From assembly GCA_036269135.1 (NCBI GenBank), contig DATASQ010000057.1, positions 1-64,000 of the forward strand: a stretch of 64,000 bases of DNA. The letters run 5' to 3'. Under the pieces are notes generated by a model, which saw only the letters and a program-made list of their open reading frames with translations, did not search any database and had not been told where the DNA came from. Position numbers and translations under genes: made by a program. Positions 1-7,718 of this stretch are shown in pieces (the first letter of the stretch is position 1; every line of letters begins with the position of its first letter). Origin of the DNA: Palsa-343 sp036269135. Its GTDB lineage: Bacteria; Acidobacteriota; Terriglobia; Terriglobales; Acidobacteriaceae.

Positions 1-1
1 C

Positions 2-1069
2 CGCCACCTGCGCGAAGCCCTCGCCGCCTCGCGACTCCCGCACTCCCTCATCCTCGCCGGACCCCGTGGCGCGGGCAAATATACCCTCGCCATCATGCTC
101 GCCCAGGCCGCCAACTGCCTCGAGCGCTCCGAGACCGACGGCCTCCCCGACTTCTGCGGCACCTGCTCCAACTGCCGCCGCATCGGTGAATCCCGCGACC
201 TCGACGCCCGCTTTGCCGAAGCCGTCGCCACCCGTGAAGACATGCGCGACGCCGACAAGCGCGACACCCGCATCCTCATCCAGACCCACCCCGACGTCCT
301 CGTCATCCCCCCCGATCCGCCGCAGATGCTGATCAAGATCGGCCAGGTCCGCGTGCTCACCCGCGAAATCTACCGCGTTCCCGGCGAAGCTCGCCGCGCC
401 TTCTCCATCTTCACCTCCGCCTCTTTCATGAAAGAGGCCGCCAACGCCATCCTCAAGGTCCTCGAAGAGCCGCCCGCCCACGCCACCATCGTTCTGCTCG
501 CGGAAAATCCCGGCGAGCTGCTCCCCACCATCCGCTCCCGCGCCGGCATCTTTCGCCTCGGCGCCATTCCCACCGAGCAGATCGAGCATCTCCTCGCCGA
601 GCGCCGTCCCCAGAACAAACCCGCCGAGCGTGCCCTCATCGCGCGCCTCTCCGAAGGCGCCATCGGCCGCGCTCTCGGCTTCGATCTCGACGCCTGGCTC
701 GCCAGCCGCGCCGACGCCCTCGTCCTCCTGCGCAATTCCACCGGCCAGGCCGACGCCACCGACCTTTTCAAAGTCACCGAAACCTACCGCGCCGGCGCCG
801 AAGGCCAGCAGAAAACCGAAGCCCTCCTCCGCACCGCCGCCTCGCTGCTCGAAGACCTGCTCCTTCTCAAGTCCGCCACGCCCGACCTCGTCCGCAACAT
901 CGACCTCCGCCGGGAACTCGCCGCCATGGCCACCTCCGTCAGCTTCAACTGGATCGAATCCGCCGCCCGCGGCCTGCGCCAGGTCGAATCCGGCATGCGC
1001 CGCAATCTGCTTCGTTCCCTTTCGCTCGACAGCTTCGCCGCTCAGCTCAGTCACGCCGTCGAAATTTAA
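2..1069 (+). CDS. holB: DNA polymerase III subunit delta' (5'-truncated by window edge)
   Basis: Clamp-loader subunit that helps load the beta sliding clamp onto primed DNA. The frame is open from the first base of the window, so the true start lies outside. The visible part begins with a P-loop (GPRGAGKYT, bases 59-85), then a zinc-module cysteine cluster (CGTCSNC preceded by another Cys), then the delta'/gamma-type core with KEAANAILKVLEEPP and TIRSRAG, the arginine-finger-type motif of the family. About 355 residues are visible, close to a full delta' subunit of 330-370. Upstream context is unknown; an Hfq-like gene follows 150 bp downstream on the same strand. The assignment to delta' rather than gamma/tau rests on length and the absence of a long C-terminal extension. 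Confidence 0.88.
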   Translation, partial: RHLREALAASRLPHSLILAGPRGAGKYTLAIMLAQAANCLERSETDGLPDFCGTCSNCRRIGESRDLDARFAEAVATREDMRDADKRDTRILIQTHPDVLVIPPDPPQMLIKIGQVRVLTREIYRVPGEARRAFSIFTSASFMKEAANAILKVLEEPPAHATIVLLAENPGELLPTIRSRAGIFRLGAIPTEQIEHLLAERRPQNKPAERALIARLSEGAIGRALGFDLDAWLASRADALVLLRNSTGQADATDLFKVTETYRAGAEGQQKTEALLRTAASLLEDLLLLKSATPDLVRNIDLRRELAAMATSVSFNWIESAARGLRQVESGMRRNLLRSLSLDSFAAQLSHAVEI

Positions 1070-1219
1070 TCTTCCTGGCCGATCCTGGCGCTCGTTTCTC
1101 CGCCTCGCCTCGGAGTACGATGACTCTCAGATTCCCCAATTCCCCGATCGCCATTTGCGACGCGGATCTGGTTTCCCGCATCACATAGGCATCATTTGTC
1201 CGTAAAGGATTCTGGGTTT

Positions 1220-1780
1220 ATGTCCCAATCGTCTGCCTCCGCCGTGCGCACGCTGAGCGTGCAGTCTTCCAGGACTTCGCTCCAGAGAGCCGCCTCGGCT
1301 CTCGGCCCCGCTCCCACCGCTCTGCCCGGGCCCGTTGCCGTACCGCCGCCCGCCGCGCCCGCTCCCGCGCCTCCGGAACGCCGCAACAATACGCATGACC
1401 TCGACGTCATCGGCCCCCGCAAGCTCATCCGGCCTCATCTGCCCGAAGGTTTCGTCCGCACCCGCCGCCAGCAGCGCCCCGAGGAGACTCCCTATCTCTG
1501 GCGTCCCACCCCGCCGCCGGCCGCCGCCACCCACGAAAGCTCCAGTGCCGAGTCTTTCTACTTCCAGAAGCAGATTCAATCTCAGACGCCGATGATCTTC
1601 GTCCTCGACGACGGCGAGCGCATTGAAGGCTGTATCGAGTGGTACGACCGCGACGTCATCAAGGTGCGCAGCAGCAGCACCTCGCCCTTCCGTTCCAGCG
1701 ACCACGTCACGCGCATGCTGATCTACAAAACCGGAATCAAGTACCTGTTCAAAGCCGGCGAAAACCAGCCGCAATACTGA
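1220..1780 (+). CDS. Hfq-like Sm-fold RNA chaperone with long disordered N-terminus
   Basis: The C-terminal part (about residues 112-182 of 186) resembles Hfq. Sm1 is seen as PMIFVLDDGERIEGCIEWYD and Sm2 as RMLIYKTGIKYLF, where canonical Hfq has YKHAIS. The two are separated by a Ser-rich insert of about 15 residues (151-165) not found in canonical Hfq. Residues 1-110 are Ser/Pro/Ala-rich and probably disordered, whereas typical Hfq is 70-100 residues and starts directly with the Sm core. ATG 1220 is chosen because AAAGGA lies 11 nt upstream; an in-frame TTG at 1196 would add eight residues. If it works like Hfq it would form rings that bind sRNA and mRNA. The fold call is by eye, and the altered YKH motif makes canonical poly(U) binding uncertain. 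Confidence 0.65.
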   Translation: MSQSSASAVRTLSVQSSRTSLQRAASALGPAPTALPGPVAVPPPAAPAPAPPERRNNTHDLDVIGPRKLIRPHLPEGFVRTRRQQRPEETPYLWRPTPPPAAATHESSSAESFYFQKQIQSQTPMIFVLDDGERIEGCIEWYDRDVIKVRSSSTSPFRSSDHVTRMLIYKTGIKYLFKAGENQPQY

Positions 1781-1784
1781 ATCA

Positions 1785-1822
1785 GCCCGTAGCCCGTAGC
1801 GAGTAGCCCGCAGCCAGCCGCC
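1785..1822. repeat. Short 7-bp tandem repeat (AGCCCGT type)
   Basis: About five imperfect 7-bp units (AGCCCGT, AGCCCGT, AGCGAGT, AGCCCGC, AGCCAGC) lie between the stop of the Hfq-like gene and the convergent tsaC gene. The unit length matches the larger heptamer arrays further downstream. Confidence 0.6.
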
Positions 1823-1870
1823 GCAATTTCGGCTCCCCGTCCGCTGACTCCCGCCTCCCTGCTCCTCACC

Positions 1871-2938
1871 CTACCTGCCTTTCGCCCCCTTCTGCAGCCG
1901 ATCCCGCAGCGCCGTGCCCACCCCCCCATCGGCCGGCAGCGGACACACAATCACCGTCACGCCCGTGCCATCCAGCCAGCGCAACCCCGCATAGAGCCGC
2001 TGCGCCAGCTCTTCCTGGTCCTCCCATCGCCCCCAGCGAAAGGCCCGCGCCTGCCGCCCCATCACCGCTGTCTGGAAACCGTCCGGCAGCATCACCCCCA
2101 CCGTCTCTCCCGCCTCTTCGCACCGCCGCACCATCGCGCCAAGACCGGTTTTCTGCGCCTCGCCTTCGCCCTCCACCAGAATCAGCCGGGCCCGCGGCGC
2201 GTAGTGGCGTCCGCCCATCCCGGGCGCGGCCGCCGCCTCCGCCGTCTCTTCCGCCGTCTTACCCTCGCGGATCCACACCGGGCAGCGGCACGCCGCCCGC
2301 AGTTGCTCCAGCGAAATCACCCCCGGCCGATACACCACGCAGCTCGATTCGCGCACGTCCACCACCGTGGACTCCACCCCGTGCGTCGTCTCTCCGCCAT
2401 CCAGAATCGCGTCGATCCGCTCGTTCAGATCCTCGGCCACGTGCTCCGCCGTGGTCGCGCTCGTCCGCCCAAAACGATTCGCGCTCGGCGCCGCCACCGG
2501 CACGCCCGCCGCCCGCAGCAGCGCCTGCGCCACCCCATGCGCCGGCATCCGCACCCCCACCCGCAGCAGCCCGGCCGTCACCGCCGCCGGCACCTGCGCG
2601 CTCCTCGGCAGCAGCAGCGTCAGCGGCCCCGGCCAGAACGCATCGATCAGCCGCTCCGCCTCCGGCCTGATTTCCTCCACCACCGTCCCCAGCATCGCCG
2701 CATCGCCAATGTGCACAATCAGCGGATCCCACGACGGCCGTTCCTTCGCCGTAAAAATCTTCGCCACCGCCGTCGCGTCCAGCGCGTTCGCGCCCAGCCC
2801 GTACACCGTCTCCGTGGGAAAAGCCACCGTCCCGCCCCCGCGCAGAATCTCCGCGGCCTGCGCAATCGCGTGGCGCGACGCCTCGCTTTTCAAATCGCCC
2901 GGATCGACGCTCAATCGTGCTGTCTTCATCGATTCCAT
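1871..2938 (-). CDS. L-threonylcarbamoyladenylate synthase (Sua5/YwlC type)
   Basis: Makes threonylcarbamoyl-AMP from threonine, bicarbonate and ATP, the first step of the t6A modification of tRNAs that read ANN codons. The N-terminal 210 residues carry the YrdC/Sua5 fold: GGTVAFPTETVYGLGANAL (residues about 35-53), KERPSWDPLIVHI, the PSANRFGRTS segment and ESTVVD. The C-terminal 120 residues match the extra Sua5 domain, making this the long 355-residue Sua5 class rather than the short TsaC class. The ATG at 2938 has only a weak GGGAC upstream; a second in-frame ATG at 2929 is possible. It is convergent with the Hfq-like gene, and its upstream side faces a hairpin repeat. Confidence 0.9.
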   Translation of the reverse strand: MESMKTARLSVDPGDLKSEASRHAIAQAAEILRGGGTVAFPTETVYGLGANALDATAVAKIFTAKERPSWDPLIVHIGDAAMLGTVVEEIRPEAERLIDAFWPGPLTLLLPRSAQVPAAVTAGLLRVGVRMPAHGVAQALLRAAGVPVAAPSANRFGRTSATTAEHVAEDLNERIDAILDGGETTHGVESTVVDVRESSCVVYRPGVISLEQLRAACRCPVWIREGKTAEETAEAAAAPGMGGRHYAPRARLILVEGEGEAQKTGLGAMVRRCEEAGETVGVMLPDGFQTAVMGRQARAFRWGRWEDQEELAQRLYAGLRWLDGTGVTVIVCPLPADGGVGTALRDRLQKGAKGR

Positions 2939-3027
2939 GCTACGTCCCGAATCGTTTCAAATCGATCCGTCCTTCGTAATGGAACCAGATGACTCCCGCT
3001 GATAACTCCGCACCGCGAGAGAACGCC

Positions 3028-3071
3028 GGGTGCCCCATCCTTGTCCGCAGCTTCACCGCGGACAGGGTGGG
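3028..3071. repeat. Dispersed hairpin repeat, copy 1
   Basis: Begins GGGTGCCCCATCC, then stem TTGTCCGC, loop AGCTTCACC, stem GCGGACA, then GGGTGGG. It shares its ends and architecture with copies at 8492 and 12483. It is followed at 3084-3112 by four AAACTCC-like 7-bp units and then by the large heptamer array. Confidence 0.8.
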
Positions 3072-3117
3072 TCAGCCTCCTCCTTAAACTCCAAACGCTA
3101 AACGCCAAACCCTCGCC

Positions 3118-3626
3118 TGCACCCTGCACCCCGCGCCCTGCGCCCCGCGCCCTGCGCCCTGCGCCCTGTGCCCCGCGCCCTGCACCCTGCGCCCTGTGCC
3201 CCGCGCCCTGCACCCTGTGCCCCGCACCCTGCACCCTGCGCCCCGCGCCCTGCACCCTGTGCCCTGCACCCTGTGCCCTGCGCCCCGCGCCCTGCGCCCT
3301 GCACCCTGCACCCTGTGCCCTGCGCCCCGCGCCCTGCGCCCTGCACCCTGCACCCTGCACCCTGTGCCCTGCACCCTGTGCCCTGTGCCCTGCGCCCTGC
3401 ACCCTGTGCCCTGTGCCCTGTGCCCTGTGCCCTGCGCCCTGCACCCTGTACCCTGTGCCCTGCGCCCCGCACCCTGCGCCCTGTGCCCCGCGCCCTGCAC
3501 CCTGCGCCCTGCACCCTGTGCCCCGCGCCCTGCATCCTGTGCCCTGCGCCCTGCGCCCTGCGCCCTGTGCCCTGTGCCCCGCGCCCTGCGCCCTGTGCCC
3601 TGCGCCCTCCACCCTGTACCCTGTCC
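3118..3626. repeat. Large degenerate 7-bp tandem array (CCCTGYR), about 73 units
   Basis: A continuous run of heptamers, mainly CCCTGCA, CCCTGCG, CCCTGTG and CCCCGCG, preceded at 3084-3112 by AAACTCC/AAACGCT-type heptamers. It ends two bases before the ATG of the CYTH gene. Because 7 is not a multiple of 3 and the unit cannot create a stop, all three plus-strand frames and at least two minus frames stay open through it. That produces long spurious ORFs of Cys/Pro/Ala or Gly/Ala/Gln heptapeptides. I read it as non-coding repeat DNA. Confidence 0.95.
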
Positions 3627-3628
3627 CT

Positions 3629-4201
3629 ATGGGCCTGGAAATCGAAGTCAAATTCCGCGTCGCCGATCCCGCAGCCCTCCGCCGCCATCTCGCCACGGCC
3701 GGCTTCCACGAGAAGACCCCGCGCACCTTCGAGCGCAACGTTCTCTACGACACGCCCGACCGCCGCCTCCGCGCCCGAACCGCCATCCTCCGCGTGCGCA
3801 AGTATGGAGAGCGCTGGGTCGTCACCTTCAAGTGCCCGCCGCCCGACAACGATCCCTCTGCACGCCACAAGAGTCGCGAAGAAACCGAAACCCCCGTCCA
3901 GGACGGCGAGGCCATCGGCCATATCTTTACCCAGCTCGGCTACCAGCCCACTTTTGTCTACGAAAAATGGCGCACGGAATTCGCCGACGCCACCGGCCAC
4001 TGCGTCCTCGACGAAACCCCCATCGGTGTCTACGCCGAGCTCGAAGGCCCCCCGGAGTGGATCGACGCCAGCGGCCACAAACTCGGCATCGATCCCGCCG
4101 ATTTCATCACCCTCAGCTATGGCCGCCTCTTCGAGCAGTGGAAGAAAGACACCGCCAGCCCCGCCGAAAACCTAACCTTCACCGAAATCCCTGAACGCTA
4201 A
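3629..4201 (+). CDS. CYTH-domain protein (class IV adenylate cyclase / triphosphatase-like)
   Basis: A 190-residue CYTH-fold protein. The signature EIEVKFRV is at residues 4-11, followed by RNVLYDTPDRRLRARTAILRVRKYG and a late acidic pair in LDETPIGVYAELEGPPEW. These basic and acidic residues line the triphosphate tunnel of the family. Members hydrolyse inorganic or thiamine triphosphate or make cAMP; the substrate here cannot be told. ATG 3629 is chosen because the CYTH fold begins at once (MGLEIEVKF). No purine-rich ribosome binding site precedes it, since the heptamer array runs up to base 3626. The same frame stays open back to 3041 through the array. A second array fills the space to the convergent mscS gene. 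Confidence 0.85.
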   Translation: MGLEIEVKFRVADPAALRRHLATAGFHEKTPRTFERNVLYDTPDRRLRARTAILRVRKYGERWVVTFKCPPPDNDPSARHKSREETETPVQDGEAIGHIFTQLGYQPTFVYEKWRTEFADATGHCVLDETPIGVYAELEGPPEWIDASGHKLGIDPADFITLSYGRLFEQWKKDTASPAENLTFTEIPER

Positions 4202-4202
4202 C

Positions 4203-4349
4203 CTCCCAGCTCCCGGCTCCCAGCTCCCGGCTCCCAGTTCCCAGCTCCCGGCTCCCAGCTCCCGCCTCCCGGCTCCCGGCTCCCAGCTCCCGCCTCCCGG
4301 CTCCCGGCTCCCAGCTCCCGCCTCCCGGCTCCCGGCTCCCAGCTCCCGG
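4203..4349. repeat. 7-bp tandem array (CTCCCRG), 21 units
   Basis: Twenty-one consecutive heptamers alternating CTCCCAG, CTCCCGG and CTCCCGC. They occupy the whole space between the stop codon of the CYTH gene (4201) and the TAG of the convergent mscS gene (4350-4352). There is no other sequence between the two genes, so any terminator would have to be formed by the array. Confidence 0.93.
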
Positions 4350-5357
4350 CTATCCGCTGAAGGGATTCCCCTCCGGCGCCTTGATCGTCGTAGGATCCAC
4401 CTTCTCCACCGCCCGGCTCTCCTCGATCCGCACGGCCTGATCCTGTTCCCTGTCCCCTGCACCCTGTACCCTGCCCTTCCAGACCCGCATCGGATCCCCC
4501 GGCAGCATCCCATGCTCCTCCAGCGCCAGACGGATCCGCCGCTGCGTCTCCCGCATCGCCGCCCACTGCTGATTCGCCTTCGTCCGCAGTTGCACCGGGT
4601 AAATCACCTGCGATCCCTTGATCGCGTCCACCCCCAGCAGCGTCGGATCGGCCAGGTACACGCCGCTGTATTTCGGATCGGTGCGCACGCTCATCGCCAC
4701 CTCTTTCAGCAGCGCCATCACCTCGTCGGGATTTGCCGAGAAATCCACGGAAACCTGGATCGTCGCCAGCGTGTAATCCCGCGTCACGTTGGCCACCGTC
4801 GTAATCTGCGAGTTGGGCACGATGTACAACGTCCCGTCGCCGCCCCGCAGCTGCGTCCGCCGCAGCGTCATTGCCTCCACCGTGCCCGTCACTCCGGCAA
4901 TCGTCACCACATCGCCAACGTTGTACTGGTCTTCGACCAGAATCAGGAATCCGTTGAAACAGTCCTTCACGATGTTCTGGGCTGCCAGCCCGATCGCCAC
5001 CCCGGCCACGCCCGCGCTGGTCAGCAGCGGCCCCAGGTTGTAGCCCAGAATCGGCAGCACCTGCAGGATGGCCAGAAACACGATCACCACGATCCCCGTC
5101 GCCCGGATCACCGACGTCAGCGTCTTCACCTGCGCCAGATGCCCCGCCGTGCTCGACTGCCGGTTGGCCATCCGCAGCACGTGATCCGTGATCAGGCGCA
5201 GCACCCGCATCAGCACCCAGGCGAGCACCGCCACGCCCAGCAGCTTGGGCAGCTTGTCGTGCAGAAAATCCTGCAGGTCGAGAAGATACTTGTCACCCAG
5301 GCCGATGAAAAACTCTCGCCGCCCCGCCAATAACAATGCAGTCCACATGTTTTCCAA
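4350..5357 (-). CDS. MscS-family small-conductance mechanosensitive channel
   Basis: Inner-membrane channel that opens under membrane tension to release solutes. Order: an N-terminal helix, two hydrophobic segments (about 37-55 and 85-105), then the pore helix TM3 with the Gly/Ala-rich face GVAGVAIGLAAQNIVKDCFNGF (residues about 117-138). The beta domain follows with VGDVVTIAGVTGTVE and RTQLRGGDGTLYIVPNSQI, then a mixed C-terminal domain. TTG 5357 is preferred because GGAAGG lies 5 nt upstream; ATG 5348 is the alternative. Near the C-terminus the protein reads GRVQGAGDREQD, which is a heptamer repeat translated in frame (bases 4446-4476). The tail after it is hydrophilic and probably dispensable. 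Confidence 0.9.
   Translation of the reverse strand: MENMWTALLLAGRREFFIGLGDKYLLDLQDFLHDKLPKLLGVAVLAWVLMRVLRLITDHVLRMANRQSSTAGHLAQVKTLTSVIRATGIVVIVFLAILQVLPILGYNLGPLLTSAGVAGVAIGLAAQNIVKDCFNGFLILVEDQYNVGDVVTIAGVTGTVEAMTLRRTQLRGGDGTLYIVPNSQITTVANVTRDYTLATIQVSVDFSANPDEVMALLKEVAMSVRTDPKYSGVYLADPTLLGVDAIKGSQVIYPVQLRTKANQQWAAMRETQRRIRLALEEHGMLPGDPMRVWKGRVQGAGDREQDQAVRIEESRAVEKVDPTTIKAPEGNPFSG
4446..4476. repeat. 7-bp repeat inside the mscS coding sequence
   Basis: About four CCCTGYR heptamers (CCCTGTC, CCCTGCA, CCCTGTA, CCCTGCC), the same unit type as the large array at 3118-3626, lie within the 3' end of mscS. On the minus strand they encode RVQGAGDRE in frame. Confidence 0.75.
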
Positions 5358-5448
5358 GAATACCTTCCACAGCCGGACTTCTCTCCGCTCTCCGTCCTAT
5401 AATGCTGCCACCCCAGGACCGGATCCCCTGCCCCAGAGGAGATTTCCC

Positions 5449-5856
5449 ATGGCCGCCCTGCAACGGACTTCCCTTCGCACGCGCTTCGGCTGGATTCTCC
5501 TGCTCGCGGTCGTCTGGCTGGCCCCCGCTCCTTCTGCGCCCGCTCAGGTTTCGTCGCCTGCCCGCTCCCGCGCGGCCCACGCCGCCGTCAGCAGCGACGC
5601 CTCCGACGACGCCGCGATCACCGCCGCCGGCGGCGCCAGAAACCAATCCCCTCGCGCTGTCAACCCCCGCCAGGACGCGCTGCGCCAGAAAGCCATCGTC
5701 GACGACACAGCGCAGCTTCTCCAACTCGCCCAGCAGCTCAAAGCCGCCGTCGACAGCAGCGATCAGGATCACCTCTCTCTCAAGATCATCGATACCGCCG
5801 GACAGATTGAAAAGCTCGCCAAAACCGTGAAGAAGAAGATGCGCGACGCGGATTAA
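5449..5856 (+). CDS. Small secreted protein of unknown function
   Basis: 135 residues. An N-terminal signal peptide (basic MAALQRTSLRTRF, hydrophobic GWILLLAVVWLAPAP, cleavage near APAQ, about residue 34) is followed by a low-complexity Ala/Ser stretch. The C-terminal 60 residues are predicted helical (DALRQKAIVDDTAQLLQLAQQLKAAV through IEKLAKTVKKKM), consistent with a short coiled coil. AGAGGAG lies 9 nt before the ATG, a good ribosome binding site. It is divergent from mscS, with about 90 bp between them. I do not recognise a family. Confidence 0.75.
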   Translation: MAALQRTSLRTRFGWILLLAVVWLAPAPSAPAQVSSPARSRAAHAAVSSDASDDAAITAAGGARNQSPRAVNPRQDALRQKAIVDDTAQLLQLAQQLKAAVDSSDQDHLSLKIIDTAGQIEKLAKTVKKKMRDAD

Positions 5857-5952
5857 GCCGCGGACGCTGCGCCCCGGGCACGGCAGCGCATCCTCCTGCT
5901 CGGCGGCAGAGCCGGATCCAGGGGCCCCGGCTCTGCCTCCAGCGCAATCCAG

Positions 5953-7026
5953 CTAAGGAAGAGTCGCCGTGTACACGTTCGAAGCTGTGCTTTCCACCCC
6001 CGAAGTATCCACGCTCATCACCTTGTAGCTGTAAGTCGTCCCGCTTTGTGCCGTCGCATCCGAATATGTAATCGGCGCATTGACCGACGTATTCATCAGC
6101 TCATAACTGCCGCTGCCGGTCGCGCGGTAAATGTTGTATCCCACCACCGCATCCGGCGAGCTGGCCGGCGCCTTCCAGCTCAACTTCACCGCATAGCTCG
6201 ATGAGGTTGCGCCGGTGCCGGTCAGGCTGATCGTCACCGCCGACCCACTGGAAGCATTGCTGTCGATGGTGACCGTGCCGCTCGCCGCCCCCGTCGTCGT
6301 GGGATCGAACTGCACCTCCAGCGTGGCCGACTGCTTCGGGTTCAGCGTGATCGGAAAATTCACCCCCGTTGCGCTGAAACCTTTCCCCGCCACCGTGGCC
6401 GACTCCACCGTCAGGGCCGCGGTGCCGCTGGACGTCAGCGTGACCGCCTGCGTCGCCGGGCTGTTGTCCGTCACGTTGCCGAAGGCCACCTGCGCGGCAT
6501 TTACCGTCAGGGCAGCCGTCCCCGCTGCCTTCGCCTTCAGAGTCAGGACAAACGTCTCGGACGTGCCGCCTTCACTCGCCGTCAGCGTCGCGCTCTCGCT
6601 TGCGGTGACCGCCGACGCATCGACCGTGAAGCTGGCGGCGGTGGCCCCCTGAGGAATAACCACTGAGGCCGGCGCCACCACCGCCGCCTTGTTGCTGCTC
6701 AGGCTCACCGACGTGCCCTGGCTGCCGGCCGCCGCACTCAGCGTGACCGTACAGGAATCGCTGGCGGTTCCGCTGAGACTGCTCTGGCTGCACGTCAGTG
6801 CGCTCACATGCGCGCCGCCGTTCGATCCGCCGCTGCCGCGGCTGTGGCGCGCCGCAAAGCTCGACAGGGGCAGCAGTCCGGCCATCGCCACGGCCATGGC
6901 GGCGCGCCGCGCGCTGCGGGAAAAAGCTGCGCGCGGCTGCTTCTCGGCTCCGCGGGCAGGTAAGAGTTGGCGGTGGCCGGCTGCAGTGAAGCAGCCGCTC
7001 GGGGGAGGAATAAATGGCACCATCAT
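5953..7026 (-). CDS. Secreted anchor-D / fibronectin type III protein
   Basis: Extracellular or periplasmic beta-sandwich protein. After a probable signal sequence (basic RSARRAA then MAVAMAGLLPLSSFA) come a Ser/Gly linker and an Ig-like segment (about residues 75-160). Next is a choice-of-anchor-D (ASH-like) domain with VAFGNVTDNSPATQAVTLTS and TLEVQFDPTTTGAASG. A fibronectin type III domain ends the protein (VKLSWKAPASSPDAVVGYNIYR to the stop). Such proteins are usually adhesins or surface-associated. The start is uncertain: ATG 7026 has AGGA 11 nt upstream and is used, but the signal-like segment begins about 40 residues later. The fibronectin domain is closely similar to that of the lipoprotein at 41849. 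Confidence 0.75.
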   Translation of the reverse strand: MMVPFIPPPSGCFTAAGHRQLLPARGAEKQPRAAFSRSARRAAMAVAMAGLLPLSSFAARHSRGSGGSNGGAHVSALTCSQSSLSGTASDSCTVTLSAAAGSQGTSVSLSSNKAAVVAPASVVIPQGATAASFTVDASAVTASESATLTASEGGTSETFVLTLKAKAAGTAALTVNAAQVAFGNVTDNSPATQAVTLTSSGTAALTVESATVAGKGFSATGVNFPITLNPKQSATLEVQFDPTTTGAASGTVTIDSNASSGSAVTISLTGTGATSSSYAVKLSWKAPASSPDAVVGYNIYRATGSGSYELMNTSVNAPITYSDATAQSGTTYSYKVMSVDTSGVESTASNVYTATLP

Positions 7027-7718
7027 CGAAACGAATCCTGGGTCCACGCCGAAGCACACGTACCCTGTCCGCGCGCGAAACCAGGTTCCGGCGCGGTGAT
7101 CGAAAATCCACTTCAGGAACGGGTGATCCTGCGCTTTCGGCCCTGCAAAGGGGGGGAGTCTCGCAACCGTCGCTGAACCGGAGCAGGATCAGCAGGAACT
7201 CAGCAACGGAAGCTGCCGGCACAGTCGTGCGCAGCAGGAGCGACGCGACCCTTGTCGGGGCGGGACACTACCTTTCTCTCTCAGACTGAGATCCCAGGGC
7301 TTCGAGCAGGGGGTCTTGCAAGGCTGGGCGAATCTGGAACAGCGCTGGCTGCTTCTCAGCTCGCGTTACTGCGCGGGACAACGGGGCGATTCCGGGCGGG
7401 CGTCTCTGTCGAAAACCGGCGCATCCTGCGTCCGGTGGCGTCAGGCCCTCACTTCCCTGGAACTTGGTACAGTAATCAAATGGTAATGCAGGAATCGCCG
7501 AGCGGGTTGCCTAAAGTAGCCTGACTCAGTACCTTTGGCGAAGTCAGTCTGCGCCCTCTACCCGCATAGCCGGCGCCTTATCTGTCGAAGGATCAGCCGC
7601 TTGCATTGTCGACCTGCATCATAACCGATGCATCACTAAAGTCACCGTTTCCCGAATCGGAACCCAGCCCACCCTCCGCCCCTGACGCCGTCCCCGCACT
7701 TGCGATACGCTTTCAGGC
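7027..7718. other. Intergenic region without a supported gene
   Basis: About 690 bp between the divergent anchor/fibronectin gene and the AIM24-family gene. Short open frames here lack ribosome binding sites and the codon pattern of neighbours. No tRNA, terminator or recognised riboswitch was seen. It must contain the promoters of both flanking genes. Confidence 0.5.

Noticed and set aside
3041..4194. Several long plus- and minus-strand ORFs of Cys/Pro or Gly/Ala/Gln heptapeptides
   Set aside because: They follow from the 7-bp repeat, which contains no stop in any frame. The CYTH gene from 3629 is the only part with family features.
3118..4349. CRISPR array
   Set aside because: Units are 7 bp with no unique spacers.
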